This document shows positions 16,226 through 25,406 of a stretch of DNA of 64,000 bases, piece by piece. The position numbers were made by a program, and so were the translations under genes. Position 1 is the first letter of the stretch; each line of letters begins with the position of its first letter. A model generated the notes under the pieces. That model saw only the letters and a list, made by a program, of their open reading frames with translations, did not search any database and had not been told where the DNA came from. Origin of the DNA: Natronococcus roseus. GTDB taxonomy: Archaea > Halobacteriota > Halobacteria > Halobacteriales > Natrialbaceae. The DNA is taken from assembly GCF_043677095.1 (NCBI RefSeq), contig NZ_JBHLJR010000004.1, positions 493,118-557,117 on the forward strand. The letters run 5' to 3'.

Positions 16226-18130
16226 TTAGTCACCTGCAGCGGGTTCGATTCGTACCTGTGCGGACGGTTCGCGGTCCTCGTCGGCGACGTTGACCTCGTA
16301 GCCCTCGACGATCTCCGCCGGCTCGAACGGGTTCCCGTTGTACTTCAGGAGGCTCGTCATCTTCTCGCCGAAGCGACCGAGTTCCTTCTGGATCAGCCCG
16401 CGGAACTGGGCGGTGGCGTTCATCTCGACGACCATCGCCTCGTCGACGCTCTCTAAGAACTCCGTCACTTCGGCCTCGGCGAACGGCATCATGTCGGAGA
16501 CGCTGATACCCTTTACCGAGTGACCGTTATCGTTCAGCCGTTCGACGGCCTCGACGACGGCGCCCTGGCTCGAGCCCCAGGTGATGATGCCGTACTCGGC
16601 CGTCTCGTCGCCGAAGTAGGTCTGGTTGGAGTCGTGTTCCTCGTCGAGCTCCTCGCGGATCGAGTCGAGCTTCTCGATGCGGCGGGTCATCTGGTAGACC
16701 CGGTTGTCCGGATCCTCGCTGATGTGCCCGACGGGCGAGTGCTCGTTCCCGGTCGCGAGGTAGCGCCCGCCCTTCTGGCCGGGCAGCGAACGCTTGCTGA
16801 CGTTCTTCTCGTTGTCCTCGTAGCCGAAGCGCTCGAACTTGCCGGAGTTGTCGTGTGCGGCCTCCTTGAGTTCCTCCTCGGTGAGCGTCGTGCCCAGCCC
16901 CGGTTCGGGCTCGCGGTCGAAGAACTCGACGTCGACGTTCTTGTTCTCGCCGGAGAGCTTCTGGTCGTAGATGAGGATCGTCGGGATCTGGTACTCCCAG
17001 GCGATGTGGAAGGCCAGTCGCGTCTGCTCGTAGGCCTCCTCGATGGTGCCGGGCGCGAAGACGACCCGCGAGGAGTCGCCCTGGCTCGTGTAGAGGACGA
17101 ACTCGAGGTCGCCCTGTTCGGGTTTCGTCGGCATCCCGGTCGAAGGACCGGCGCGCATCGACTCGACGAGCACGAGCGGCGTCTCGGTCATCTCCGCGAG
17201 GCCGAGCGGTTCGCTCATCAGCGCGAAGCCACCGCCCGAAGAGCCGGACATGGCCTTCGCGCCGGCGTGGCTCGCGCCGACCGCGAGCGCGGCCGCGGCG
17301 ATCTCGTCTTCGACCTGCTCGGAGACCCCCCCGATGTCGGGGAAGTTCTGGCTGAGGATGGTGAACACGTCCGTCCACGGCGTCATCGGGTAGCCCGCGA
17401 TGAAGCGACAGCCGCCGTCGATGGCGCCGTAAGCGATCGCGTTCGACCCCGACAGCAGCGCCTGCTCGGTGTCGTGTTCGCCCGTCGGGACGCGGAGATC
17501 GTGGGTCGTCTCGAACTCCTCGTCGACCATCTCGTAGGCCTCGTGGAGGATCTCGAGGTTCGCCTCGAGGATGTCCCCGCCCATCGCGTCGGACATCAGG
17601 TCCTCGATGTGCTCGAGTTGCATATCGAGCAGTCCGGCCGTGATGCCGACGCCGGCGGTGTTGCGCATGACCTCGCGGCCGTGTTCCTTGGCGAGACCGC
17701 GCAGGTCGACCGGGTAGACGTGCCAGTCGTTCTCCTCGGCGCGCTCTTCCAGGTCGAGCTCGGCGATGTCGTCCTCGCTGAGCAGCCCCTCGTCGTAGAC
17801 GATGACGCCGCCCTCACGGAGTTCGTCTAAGTTCTCCGAGAGAGGTTTGATCTCCTCGTTGCCGTAGTAGGCCTCTTCCTGTGGATTCCGGGCGAAGGAG
17901 TCCCCCAGCGCGAGGAGGAAGTTGTAGCCGTCGCCCCGTGACTGTACCTCGTCTGCTGCCGCCCGAATCTCGACGTAGGTGTGGCCACCGCGGATCCGCG
18001 ACGGATAGTGGCGGTGTGTAAATACGTCGAGCCCCGAGCGCATCAGCGCCTTCGCGAAGTTCTGGCTCGTCGAGTCGATCCCGTCTCCGGAACCGCCTGA
18101 GACTCGCCAGATGAGTTCGTCATCGCTCAT
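16226..18130 (-). CDS. korA: 2-oxoacid:ferredoxin oxidoreductase, alpha subunit (gamma-alpha fusion)
   Basis: A 634-residue protein from MSDDELIWRV. The N-terminal part ('GGSGDGIDSTSQNFAKALMRSG') is the gamma domain, followed by the alpha pyrimidine-binding domain ('AGYPMTPWTDVFTIL', 'SSGGGFALMSEPLGLAEMTE'). The C-terminal domain includes 'WGSSQGAVVEAVERL'. This fused gamma-alpha form is standard in haloarchaea. The upstream extension to 18232 is discarded because it is not family-like. It is divergent from the E2-OsmC gene across about 260 bp. Confidence 0.94.
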   Translation of the reverse strand: MSDDELIWRVSGGSGDGIDSTSQNFAKALMRSGLDVFTHRHYPSRIRGGHTYVEIRAAADEVQSRGDGYNFLLALGDSFARNPQEEAYYGNEEIKPLSENLDELREGGVIVYDEGLLSEDDIAELDLEERAEENDWHVYPVDLRGLAKEHGREVMRNTAGVGITAGLLDMQLEHIEDLMSDAMGGDILEANLEILHEAYEMVDEEFETTHDLRVPTGEHDTEQALLSGSNAIAYGAIDGGCRFIAGYPMTPWTDVFTILSQNFPDIGGVSEQVEDEIAAAALAVGASHAGAKAMSGSSGGGFALMSEPLGLAEMTETPLVLVESMRAGPSTGMPTKPEQGDLEFVLYTSQGDSSRVVFAPGTIEEAYEQTRLAFHIAWEYQIPTILIYDQKLSGENKNVDVEFFDREPEPGLGTTLTEEELKEAAHDNSGKFERFGYEDNEKNVSKRSLPGQKGGRYLATGNEHSPVGHISEDPDNRVYQMTRRIEKLDSIREELDEEHDSNQTYFGDETAEYGIITWGSSQGAVVEAVERLNDNGHSVKGISVSDMMPFAEAEVTEFLESVDEAMVVEMNATAQFRGLIQKELGRFGEKMTSLLKYNGNPFEPAEIVEGYEVNVADEDREPSAQVRIEPAAGD

Positions 18131-18387
18131 TGAGATCAGTGGCCAGGTGGCCAGCCGTATCCGGATTTTTGGCTCACGGTGCCTAAAGCCTTTGCTATGG
18201 ATTGTCATGCATCTATCGTGAAGAATGTACAACCATCCAATTTAGGACGGGAGTCTCGCGCGGTTAGCAGTAAGAAAACCGACCGATAGCGAACGATTCG
18301 GCACCCGGCATCCGGACGATTGGGACTCGTTTCTCGAGAGGTCCCCCGACCGATACGCTTTATTCGCTCGTCGTTAGAGGAGAGTCT

Positions 18388-20205
18388 ATGGGGTATGTTA
18401 TCAAGATGCCGAAACTCGGACTGGAGATGGAACGCGGAGAGCTCCTCGAGTGGGCAGTCGAGGAAGGCGAGACGATCGAGGAGGGCGAACTCGTCGCCGA
18501 GGTCGAGTCCGAGAAGAGTATCGGGGAGATCGAGGCCCGGGAACACGGCGTCCTTCGGCGGACCTACCTCGATCCCGGCGAAACGGTGCCCCCGGGGACT
18601 CCGATCGGGATCGTCGCCGCCGCGGACGCCGAGATCGACGATCTGGAGGCCGAGGTCGACGCGGAGCTCGAGGATGTCGACGGGAGTGGCGAACCGACGG
18701 ATAACTCGGCCGCACCCGGGGGCTCGAGCGCCGAAGCCGCGACCGATGGCGCCGCCTCGGAGGCAGCGACGGAATCAGCCGCCGACGCGGGCAAGGTTTC
18801 CCCCCGTGCACGGAAACGAGCCGAAGAGCTGAGCGTCGACCTCGCAGGCGTGGAGGGAACGGGGTATCAGGGTGCGATCACGGAGGACGACGTCGAACGG
18901 GCGGCCGACGCCGACGAGTCGGCGGCCGACGTCCAGGCCTCCCCGCGGGCCCGCAAGCGCGCCGAGGAGCTGGGCGTCGACCTCGCGACCGTCGAAGGGA
19001 CGGGCTACCAGGGGTCAGTCACCGAGGAGGACGTCGAGGAAGCGGCCGAGTCGGTCGACGACGCCGGACGCAGCCTCCTCGAGGAGCGCCCGTTCGACGG
19101 GATGCGCCGAACGATCGCCTCGCGGCTCGGCGAGAGCTACCGCGAGGCCGTCCACGTCACGACCCACCGCGAGGCCGACGCCGAGGCGCTGTTCGGCGCC
19201 GTCGACGCCGCGGACGACGCCCTCGAGGCCGACGTCTCAGTCCAGGACGTCCTCCTGCTCGCGATCTCGGCGGCGCTCGAGGACCACCCCGAGTTCAACG
19301 CGACCTTCGAGGACGATACCCACCGGCTCTGGAACGAACACAACCTCGGCGTCGCCGTCGACGTCGAGCAGGGGCTCATCGCCCCCGTGCTCCGTGACGT
19401 CGACGAGAAGTCGCTCGAGGCGGTCGCGCGCGAGCGCCGCGAGCTCGTCGGGGCCGCCCTCGAGGGCGAGTACACGATGGACGACCTGCGGGGCGGGACG
19501 TTCACGGTGACGAACCTCGGCGTTCTCGGGGTCGAGTCGTTCGACCCGATCATCAACCCGCCACAGGTCGCGATCCTCGGGATCGACGCCGTCGCCGAGC
19601 GACCGACGCGAGGTCCCGACGACGGCGTCGAGTGGCGACGTCACCTCCCGTTCGATCTCTCCTTCGACCACCGGGTCGTCGACGGCGCCGACGCCGCCAG
19701 GTTCCTCGAGACGCTGATCGAGCGCGTCGAGGAGCCGTGGGCGCTGCTGCCCGACGGGGTCGGCGCTGCGGCCGGCGAGCGAGCGGGCACGGCCGAAACG
19801 GAGATGCCCGATCGGACCGTCAGCGCCTCGAACCCCGAGGGGATGGCCGGTACGATCGAGGCGGGCTCGTTCGAGTGGCCCTACGACGAGCCCGAGGACG
19901 CCGGCGGGACGGAGACTGGACCGACGCCCGTTGACGTCTTCCTCGGCGGATTCGGGGCCTGTCTCTCGCTCTCGGTCCGGTTCCAGGCCGAAAAACGCGA
20001 CGCCGCGGTCGGCGAGATCGACGTCACGACCGACGCCGAGCCCGAACACGGCGCCGTCGAGCGGATTGCCGCGACGATCCGTCTCGAGAGCGACGCCGAC
20101 GACGACACGCTCGAGCGGATCGTCGACCTCGGCGAGCGGGGCTGTCACGTCTCGCAGCTGCTCCGGGAGGACCTGGTGCTCGAGCTCTCCTGGGAGCGGA
20201 TCTGA
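18388..20205 (+). CDS. 2-oxoacid dehydrogenase E2 acyltransferase fused to a C-terminal OsmC domain
   Basis: A single 605-residue frame. Order of domains: lipoyl domain with Lys43 ('ESEKSIGEI'); an acidic Ala/Ser linker; two peripheral-subunit-binding domains (about 137-172 and 183-218, both 'SPRARKRAEEL.VDL..VEGTGYQG'); the catalytic acyltransferase core (about 233-455) with 'SFDHRVVDGADAARFL' (His428, Asp432); then an OsmC-like domain (about 472-605). The OsmC part keeps both family cysteines, Cys525 ('GGFGACLSLSV') and Cys586 ('GERGCHVSQLL'). A TATA-like TTTATT lies about 27 nt upstream. It probably serves the E1 pair at 21.8-23.9 kb. Neither the fusion nor the doubled binding domain is usual for E2. 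Confidence 0.93.
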   Translation: MGYVIKMPKLGLEMERGELLEWAVEEGETIEEGELVAEVESEKSIGEIEAREHGVLRRTYLDPGETVPPGTPIGIVAAADAEIDDLEAEVDAELEDVDGSGEPTDNSAAPGGSSAEAATDGAASEAATESAADAGKVSPRARKRAEELSVDLAGVEGTGYQGAITEDDVERAADADESAADVQASPRARKRAEELGVDLATVEGTGYQGSVTEEDVEEAAESVDDAGRSLLEERPFDGMRRTIASRLGESYREAVHVTTHREADAEALFGAVDAADDALEADVSVQDVLLLAISAALEDHPEFNATFEDDTHRLWNEHNLGVAVDVEQGLIAPVLRDVDEKSLEAVARERRELVGAALEGEYTMDDLRGGTFTVTNLGVLGVESFDPIINPPQVAILGIDAVAERPTRGPDDGVEWRRHLPFDLSFDHRVVDGADAARFLETLIERVEEPWALLPDGVGAAAGERAGTAETEMPDRTVSASNPEGMAGTIEAGSFEWPYDEPEDAGGTETGPTPVDVFLGGFGACLSLSVRFQAEKRDAAVGEIDVTTDAEPEHGAVERIAATIRLESDADDDTLERIVDLGERGCHVSQLLREDLVLELSWERI

Positions 20206-20214
20206 GGAACCCGC

Positions 20215-20724
20215 TCACTCCGGGTACGTCGAGTCGGGCTCGGGGAGCAACTCGACGTTCGCCGCGGTTTCGAAGATCGTCCCGTTGAGGTCGTCGGCCG
20301 TATCGAAGTACCAGAACTCGACGCCCTCGTAGTTCCCGCTCTGAAGCACCGGCATGTCCGCGTCCTCGAACGCCTCGACGACGGCGTAGGGATCCTCGAA
20401 CGCGAAGCAGGCGACGTGGTGGAGTCCCTCGCCGTGTTCCTCGAGGTGTTCGGTGTAGATGCTGGGACCCTCGAGCGGTTCGATCAGCTCGATCATCGTG
20501 TCGCCGAGCTGTGCGAGCGCGAGCAGCATCGAGAACTCGCCGTCCTCGCCCCGGAAGGTCCGGTCGGTCATCGCGGGCGGCTCGAACCGGTGGATCTCCC
20601 AGGGGCCGATCCCGAGCAGTCCGCCGAAACGGTCCATCCCGTCCTCGATGTCCTCGACGACGAACGCGACCTGCGAGAGTTCGGGAAGCTCGACATCGAT
20701 CTGTGGTATGTTTTCACCAACCAT
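20215..20724 (-). CDS. VOC-family protein (methylmalonyl-CoA epimerase-like fold)
   Basis: A 169-residue glyoxalase/bleomycin-resistance fold protein. 'LSQVAFVVEDIEDGMDRFGGLLGIGPWEIHRF' opens the first module and 'EGLHHVACFAFEDPYAVVEAF' the second, with metal-ligand candidates at Gln, His and the late 'GTIFETAANVELL' Glu. It ends 9 bp from the E2 stop and reads in the direction opposite to E2, on the same strand as the AcoX-like kinase and E1 genes. It is likely part of the same catabolic cluster (inference). Confidence 0.85.
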   Translation of the reverse strand: MVGENIPQIDVELPELSQVAFVVEDIEDGMDRFGGLLGIGPWEIHRFEPPAMTDRTFRGEDGEFSMLLALAQLGDTMIELIEPLEGPSIYTEHLEEHGEGLHHVACFAFEDPYAVVEAFEDADMPVLQSGNYEGVEFWYFDTADDLNGTIFETAANVELLPEPDSTYPE

Positions 20725-20778
20725 ATCGTGCCGTCGACAGCCGGCGAAATAGCGTTTTGGGCGCGCGCCGCCGCCGTC

Positions 20779-21810
20779 TCAGTCCTCCGGCGCCGGCGAC
20801 GCGTCGACCGCCTCGAGCGCGAACGCGCTCGTTTCAGCCCCGGCCGAGAGCGTCGCATCGACGTCGACGAGCCGCGGGCCGTCCGAGCGAACCCGGAACT
20901 CGACGGTCGCGTCGGTGAGCTCGAGTTCGCGCTCGCCGTCGGCGCCGACGACGCCGTCCGGGACCTCGAACGCGACCGGCTCGTCGGGGTCGACTCGTTC
21001 GCACGACTCGATACCGACGGTCGCCACGACGCCGGGTGCGAGCACCGCTCGAGCGGTCCGTGGGGCGTCGTCGGGATCGGTCAGCCGCAGGGCGACGCCA
21101 CCCGATCCGTCGGGTGCGATAGGCTCGAGCGCCCCGGCGACCGCGGGGAGCCCGATGTCGCCCGGGTGGGCTCTCGAGACCACGCCCCCGAGAAGGTCAT
21201 CGGGATCGAGCAGCGCCCTGGAGCCGATGAACGACCGGGAGGAGACCTCGGCCGCTGCCAGTGCAGTAAGTCGCTTCTCGCCGTTCGGAGTCTCGGCTCG
21301 AGCCTCGATCCGTCCGTGTCGTTCGACGACGTCGGCAGCCGGGACGGCGCCCGTCGCGACAAGCGCCGCGGCGACGCCTGCGACGGTGCCGTCGACAGCC
21401 GAGGGAACGACGTTGTTCGTCCCTGTAGAGACGGCGACGACCGGAACCGAGCCGACCTCGCTGGCGACGTCGCGGGTCGTCCCGTCCCCGCCGAGGACGA
21501 CGACGGCGCCGACCTCCTGCTCGCGGAACCGGGCCGCAGCCCGTCGCGTGTCGGTCGCCGTGTTCTCGACCGCGATCTCGAGAACGTCGGCCGCGAGTTC
21601 CTCGGGGGCTTCCTCGAGAACGTGGTCGGCGATCCCCGCGCGGTCCGGCATAACGCCGACGGCCGGAGGGTCGGCAACCGCGGTCAGTCCCTCGAGGACG
21701 CAGTCGGCGACCCGCCGTTTCGCGTAGTCGTCGACGACGCTGGCGCCGCCGGTGAGTCGCCGGATGTCGCGCCCGGCGGCGGGGTTGACGACCAGTCCGA
21801 TGCGGGCCAC
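20779..21810 (-). CDS. ATP-NAD kinase / AcoX-family protein
   Basis: A 343-residue diacylglycerol/NAD-kinase-fold protein. It begins 'MARIGLVVNPAAGRDIRRLTGGASVVDDYAK' and has the family's 'VVLGGDGTTRDVASEVGSVPVVAVSTGTNNV'. AcoX of bacterial acetoin operons belongs here, and the gene overlaps the E1beta stop/start region by one base (21810), which makes the acetoin-type assignment of the cluster more likely. The true role of AcoX is not established. A paralogue lies at 42394-43500. Confidence 0.88.
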   Translation of the reverse strand: MARIGLVVNPAAGRDIRRLTGGASVVDDYAKRRVADCVLEGLTAVADPPAVGVMPDRAGIADHVLEEAPEELAADVLEIAVENTATDTRRAAARFREQEVGAVVVLGGDGTTRDVASEVGSVPVVAVSTGTNNVVPSAVDGTVAGVAAALVATGAVPAADVVERHGRIEARAETPNGEKRLTALAAAEVSSRSFIGSRALLDPDDLLGGVVSRAHPGDIGLPAVAGALEPIAPDGSGGVALRLTDPDDAPRTARAVLAPGVVATVGIESCERVDPDEPVAFEVPDGVVGADGERELELTDATVEFRVRSDGPRLVDVDATLSAGAETSAFALEAVDASPAPED

Positions 21811-22820
21811 TACGTCACCCGCTCGACTGCCTCGCGGACGTCGTCGCCGTCGGGCAGGACCTCCTGCTCGAGGGGCGTGCTAAACGGCATGTGCGTGTCG
21901 GGCGTGCCGACCCGCTGGATCGGCGCGTCGAGGCTGAAGAACGCCTCCTCCTGGACGCGGGCGACGATTTCGGCGTGGGTGCCGTAGGACAGCGGGCTCT
22001 CGTCGGCGACGATGAGCCGCCCCGTCTTCCGGACGCTCTCGACGATCGTCTCGGTGTCGAGGGGGTACAGCGATCGGGCGTCGATCACCTCGGCCTCGAC
22101 GCCGGCCTCGGCCAGGCTTTCGGCGGTCTGGAGCGACTCGCCGACCAGCCGCTGGGTGGCGACGACGGTAACGTCGTCGCCCTCGCGCTCGATCGCGGCC
22201 TCGCCCAGCGGAATCGTGAAGTCCTCGTCGGTCGGCACCGCGCCCTCCTGCTCGTAGATCATCTTGTTCTCGAAGACGAAGACGGGGTCGTCCGACCGGA
22301 TCGCAGCCTTGGTCAGCCCCTTCGCGCTCGCGGCGGTGCCGGGGGCGACGGCCATCAGCCCGGGGAAGTGGGCCATCCAGGTGTGGATGGTCCCCGAGTG
22401 CTGGCTGGCGGCACCCATACCGCCGCCCTCGGTGGTGCGAACGGTGACGGGCATTTCGGCTTTTCCGCCAAACATGTAGCGCATCTTCGCCATCTGGTTC
22501 ATGATCTGCTCCATCGAGACCCCCGCGAAGTCGGAGAACATGAGCTCGACGACCGGACGGGTGCCCGTCGCGGCCGCGCCCGTCGCAGCACCCATAAAGC
22601 CGGCCTCGCTGATCGGCGTATCCCGCACGCGCTCGCCGCCGAACTCGTCGTACAGTCCGCTCGTCACCTCGAGAACGCCCCCGAAGAGGCCGACGTCCTC
22701 GCCCATGACGTAGACGTCCTCGTCGCGCTCGAGTTCCTCGCGCAGCCCCTGCCGGATCGCTTCCCGCACGGTCATCGTCTCGGTCTCGGTCTCGAGTTCG
22801 TGTTCGGCCTGGGCCGTCAT
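21810..22820 (-). CDS. 2-oxoacid (acetoin-type) dehydrogenase E1 beta subunit
   Basis: A 336-residue E1beta. Blocks: 'VREAIRQGLREELERDEDVYVMGEDVGLFGG', 'DTPISEAGFMGAATGAA', 'FSDFAGVSMEQIMNQMAKMRYMFGG' and 'DARSLYPLDTETIVESVRKTGRLIVADE'. It overlaps the E1alpha stop by 4 bases and the AcoX-like gene by 1 base, so the order E1alpha-E1beta-acoX-like is one operon. It differs clearly in sequence from the copy at 2197-3231. Confidence 0.94.
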   Translation of the reverse strand: MTAQAEHELETETETMTVREAIRQGLREELERDEDVYVMGEDVGLFGGVLEVTSGLYDEFGGERVRDTPISEAGFMGAATGAAATGTRPVVELMFSDFAGVSMEQIMNQMAKMRYMFGGKAEMPVTVRTTEGGGMGAASQHSGTIHTWMAHFPGLMAVAPGTAASAKGLTKAAIRSDDPVFVFENKMIYEQEGAVPTDEDFTIPLGEAAIEREGDDVTVVATQRLVGESLQTAESLAEAGVEAEVIDARSLYPLDTETIVESVRKTGRLIVADESPLSYGTHAEIVARVQEEAFFSLDAPIQRVGTPDTHMPFSTPLEQEVLPDGDDVREAVERVT

Positions 22821-23869
22821 CGTCGCTCACCTCCGGGATGGCCACCATCGGTGCTGGTCCGCGCGGCAGTCGCAAAGCGCTCGATCTCGGGGGGCGTCTC
22901 GGCGAACATGTCGTCGTAGGCCTCGTGTGGCGCCGGCGGCTCCGCATCCCGGGCGTAGTCGACCGCCGCATCGATCTCGGCCTCGATCTCGCGCTCGAGC
23001 TCGTCGAACTCCTCGGCGGTGAGCTCGCCCCGATCGATCAGCCGCTGCTTGAAGGAGTCGATCGGATCCCGCGCCTTCCAGCGCTCGAGTTCGTCCTCGT
23101 CGCGGTAGGGCTCCTCGTCGCCCTCGTAGTGGCCCCGGTAGCGGTAGGTCTCGGCCTCGACCAGCGTCGGCCCGTCACCGGCCCTGGCGCGAGCTCGAGC
23201 CTCGCCGACGGCCTCCGCGACCGCGGTAATGTCCATCCCGTCGACGGTCAGTCCGGGGATGTCGTGGGCCTGGGCGGTGTCGCTCAGGTTGTCGACGTTG
23301 TGCTGTTCCTCGACGGGCGTTCCCTCGCCGTACTGGTTGTTCTCGATCACGAAGATCGCCGGCAGATCCCACGTCGCCGCGAGGTTGATCGCCTCGTGGA
23401 CCTGGCCCTGGGCAACCGCGCCGTCGCCGAGGAAGCCGACCGCGACCTGGTCGCGGTCCTGGTAGTCGATCGACAGCGCCGCGCCGGTGGCCAGTGGTGG
23501 TCCTGCGCCGACGATGCCGTTCGCGCCGAGCATCCCCGCGTCGACGTCGGCGATGTGCATCGACCCGCCCTTGCCGTTACAATAGCCCTCGGCCTTGCCG
23601 TACAGCTCGGCCATCATGTACTTCGGATCCAGTCCCTTCGCGATGCAGTGGCCGTGGCCGCGGTGTGTACTCGCGATGTAGTCGTCGTCCTCGAGCGAGG
23701 CGCAGGTGCCGACGCCGACCGCCTCCTCGCCGATGTAGAGGTGGACGAAGCCGGGGATCTCGCCGTCCGCGAAGCGGTCCCCAGCCTCGCTGTCGAACGC
23801 TCGGATCGTCAGCATCCGGCGCAACGCCTCCCGTCGTCCCTCTTCGGTCTCTATGTCAAGTCCTCCCAT
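22817..23869 (-). CDS. 2-oxoacid (acetoin-type) dehydrogenase E1 alpha subunit
   Basis: A 350-residue E1alpha from MGGLDIETEE (the upstream ATG at 23911 adds a non-conserved leader). Markers are 'THRGHGHCIAKGLDPKYMMAELYG', 'GKGGSMHIADVDAGMLGANGIVGAG' and the ThDP motif 'GFLGDGAVAQGQVHEAINLAATWDLPAIFVIENN'. The 'GGSMHIAD' and 'HGH' context is typical of AcoA/acetoin dehydrogenase alpha. This copy is intact, unlike that at 1156. A possible minus-strand TATA (CTTATTG) is about 30 nt upstream. Confidence 0.94.
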   Translation of the reverse strand: MGGLDIETEEGRREALRRMLTIRAFDSEAGDRFADGEIPGFVHLYIGEEAVGVGTCASLEDDDYIASTHRGHGHCIAKGLDPKYMMAELYGKAEGYCNGKGGSMHIADVDAGMLGANGIVGAGPPLATGAALSIDYQDRDQVAVGFLGDGAVAQGQVHEAINLAATWDLPAIFVIENNQYGEGTPVEEQHNVDNLSDTAQAHDIPGLTVDGMDITAVAEAVGEARARARAGDGPTLVEAETYRYRGHYEGDEEPYRDEDELERWKARDPIDSFKQRLIDRGELTAEEFDELEREIEAEIDAAVDYARDAEPPAPHEAYDDMFAETPPEIERFATAARTSTDGGHPGGERR

Positions 23870-24039
23870 GACGTGTGAGGGTAACACAACATCCACAATA
23901 AGTGCTAGCACCTACCACGAGAAGGTACAACGGGGATGTTCGGATCGGAGACACTGCTGGAAAGCGGTCTGCAAAGATCGGTGGAAGCGAGTGCTGCTCC
24001 CGGCAGCGGTCGACCGCCGACCGGCGAGGAGTTCTCGAG

Positions 24040-25191
24040 CTACTCGTTGCGCGGACTGCTCGGGTGGTACTCCGTGTCGTACTCGCCGGGCTGGTCGTCG
24101 ACCCGGTCGGGGTTCAGGCGACCGGAGAGCAGCATGAAGTCCACGAGCGTCAGCGCGAGCATCGCCTCGACGACGGGGACGCCGCGGGGCGGCAAAACGG
24201 GGTCGTGGCGGCCGATGACCTGCTCCTCCTTGAGTTCGCCCGTTTCCCAGTCGGCCGTCTGCTGGCTCTTGGGGATCGAGGTCGGGGCGTGAAGCGTCAC
24301 TTCGCCGTAGATCGGCTCGCCACTCGAGATGCCGCCCTGGATCCCGCCGTGGTCGTTCTCGACGGGGGTCGGGTTCCCCTCGGAATCGAACTCCCAGTCG
24401 TCGTTGCGGTCCTTGCCCGTCCACTCGGCGGCCTCGGTGCCGAGTCCGAACTCGAAGGCCGTCGTCGCCGGCACCGCCATCATCGCCTGCCCGAGTCGAG
24501 CCGAGAGGGAGTCAAAGCGGGGCGCGCCGAGGCCGACCGGAACCCCCTGCGCTTCGAAGTAGATCGAGCCGCCGATCGAGTCGCCCTCGTCCTGGTACTC
24601 CTCGATCAGCTCCTGCATCTCCTGGGCGGTCTCGGGGTGGGCACAGCGGACGTCGTTCTCCTCGCTGTGTGCTTTGATCTCCTCGAAGCTCACCTCGGGC
24701 GCCTCGACGTCGCCGATCTGGTTCACGTGGGCCTTGAGTTCGATCCCCTCGCGGGCGAGCAGTTTCTTCGCGATGGCGCCCGCGGCGACCCAGTTGACCG
24801 TCTCGCGGGCCGAGGAGCGCCCGCCGCCGCCCCAGTTGCGCGTGCCGAACTTCGCGGAGTACGTGAAGTCGCCGTGGGAGGGCCGCGGCGCGGTGATGAA
24901 GGGTTCGTACTTCCCCGAGCGGGCGTCCTTGTTCTGGATCACCATGCCGATCGGCGTCCCCGTGGTGTAGCCGTCCTGGATCCCCGACTTGATCGAGACG
25001 TCGTCGGGCTCGCCGCGGCTGGTCGTGATCATCGACTGGCCCGGTTTGCGTCGATCGAGGTCGGCCTGGATGTCCTCCTCGGAGAGCTCGAGGCCAGCGG
25101 GACAGCCCGAGACGGTACAGCCCATCGCCTCCCCGTGGCTCTCGCCGAACGTGGTCACCTGGAAGAGGCGACCGAAACGGTTGCCGTTCAT
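24040..25191 (-). CDS. aroC: Chorismate synthase
   Basis: A 383-residue enzyme that removes the 3-phosphate and 6-proR hydrogen from EPSP to give chorismate, using reduced FMN. The opening 'MNGNRFGRLFQVTTFGESHGEAMGCTVSGCPAG' is diagnostic, as are 'RPSHGDFTYSAKFG' and 'GGGRSSARETVNWVAAGAIAKKLL'. aroA lies 4 kb away on the same strand but not in the same operon. Confidence 0.97.
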   Translation of the reverse strand: MNGNRFGRLFQVTTFGESHGEAMGCTVSGCPAGLELSEEDIQADLDRRKPGQSMITTSRGEPDDVSIKSGIQDGYTTGTPIGMVIQNKDARSGKYEPFITAPRPSHGDFTYSAKFGTRNWGGGGRSSARETVNWVAAGAIAKKLLAREGIELKAHVNQIGDVEAPEVSFEEIKAHSEENDVRCAHPETAQEMQELIEEYQDEGDSIGGSIYFEAQGVPVGLGAPRFDSLSARLGQAMMAVPATTAFEFGLGTEAAEWTGKDRNDDWEFDSEGNPTPVENDHGGIQGGISSGEPIYGEVTLHAPTSIPKSQQTADWETGELKEEQVIGRHDPVLPPRGVPVVEAMLALTLVDFMLLSGRLNPDRVDDQPGEYDTEYHPSSPRNE

Positions 25192-25377
25192 TGCCAGCCT
25201 CTCGGTGGCGCGCGTACTTATGGGTGCATGATTAGCAGATCAGGGCCGGTGGCCGAAGGCCCCGTACCGAGCGAAGTCGGTTCGCTGGCGCGCGAGTGTG
25301 GCAAGTACCCCCATTGTCTGACAAGGGAAACCGACACTGTCAACGCCGACGGACTGGGCGGCAAACGTACCAGAGAG

Positions 25378-25386
25378 AATATATGA
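25378..25386 (+). promoter_or_regulatory. TATA-like box for the orphan gene at 25407
   Basis: The AT-rich sequence AATATATGA lies about 25 nt before the ATG at 25407, matching a leaderless archaeal promoter. Confidence 0.5.
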
Positions 25387-25406
25387 ATCGAGAGTGAATT
25401 TAGAGT

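Noticed and set aside
15119..16456. Long plus-strand frame of 445 codons over korB
   Set aside because: Mirror frame of korB, which has clear motifs. No start context or family features.
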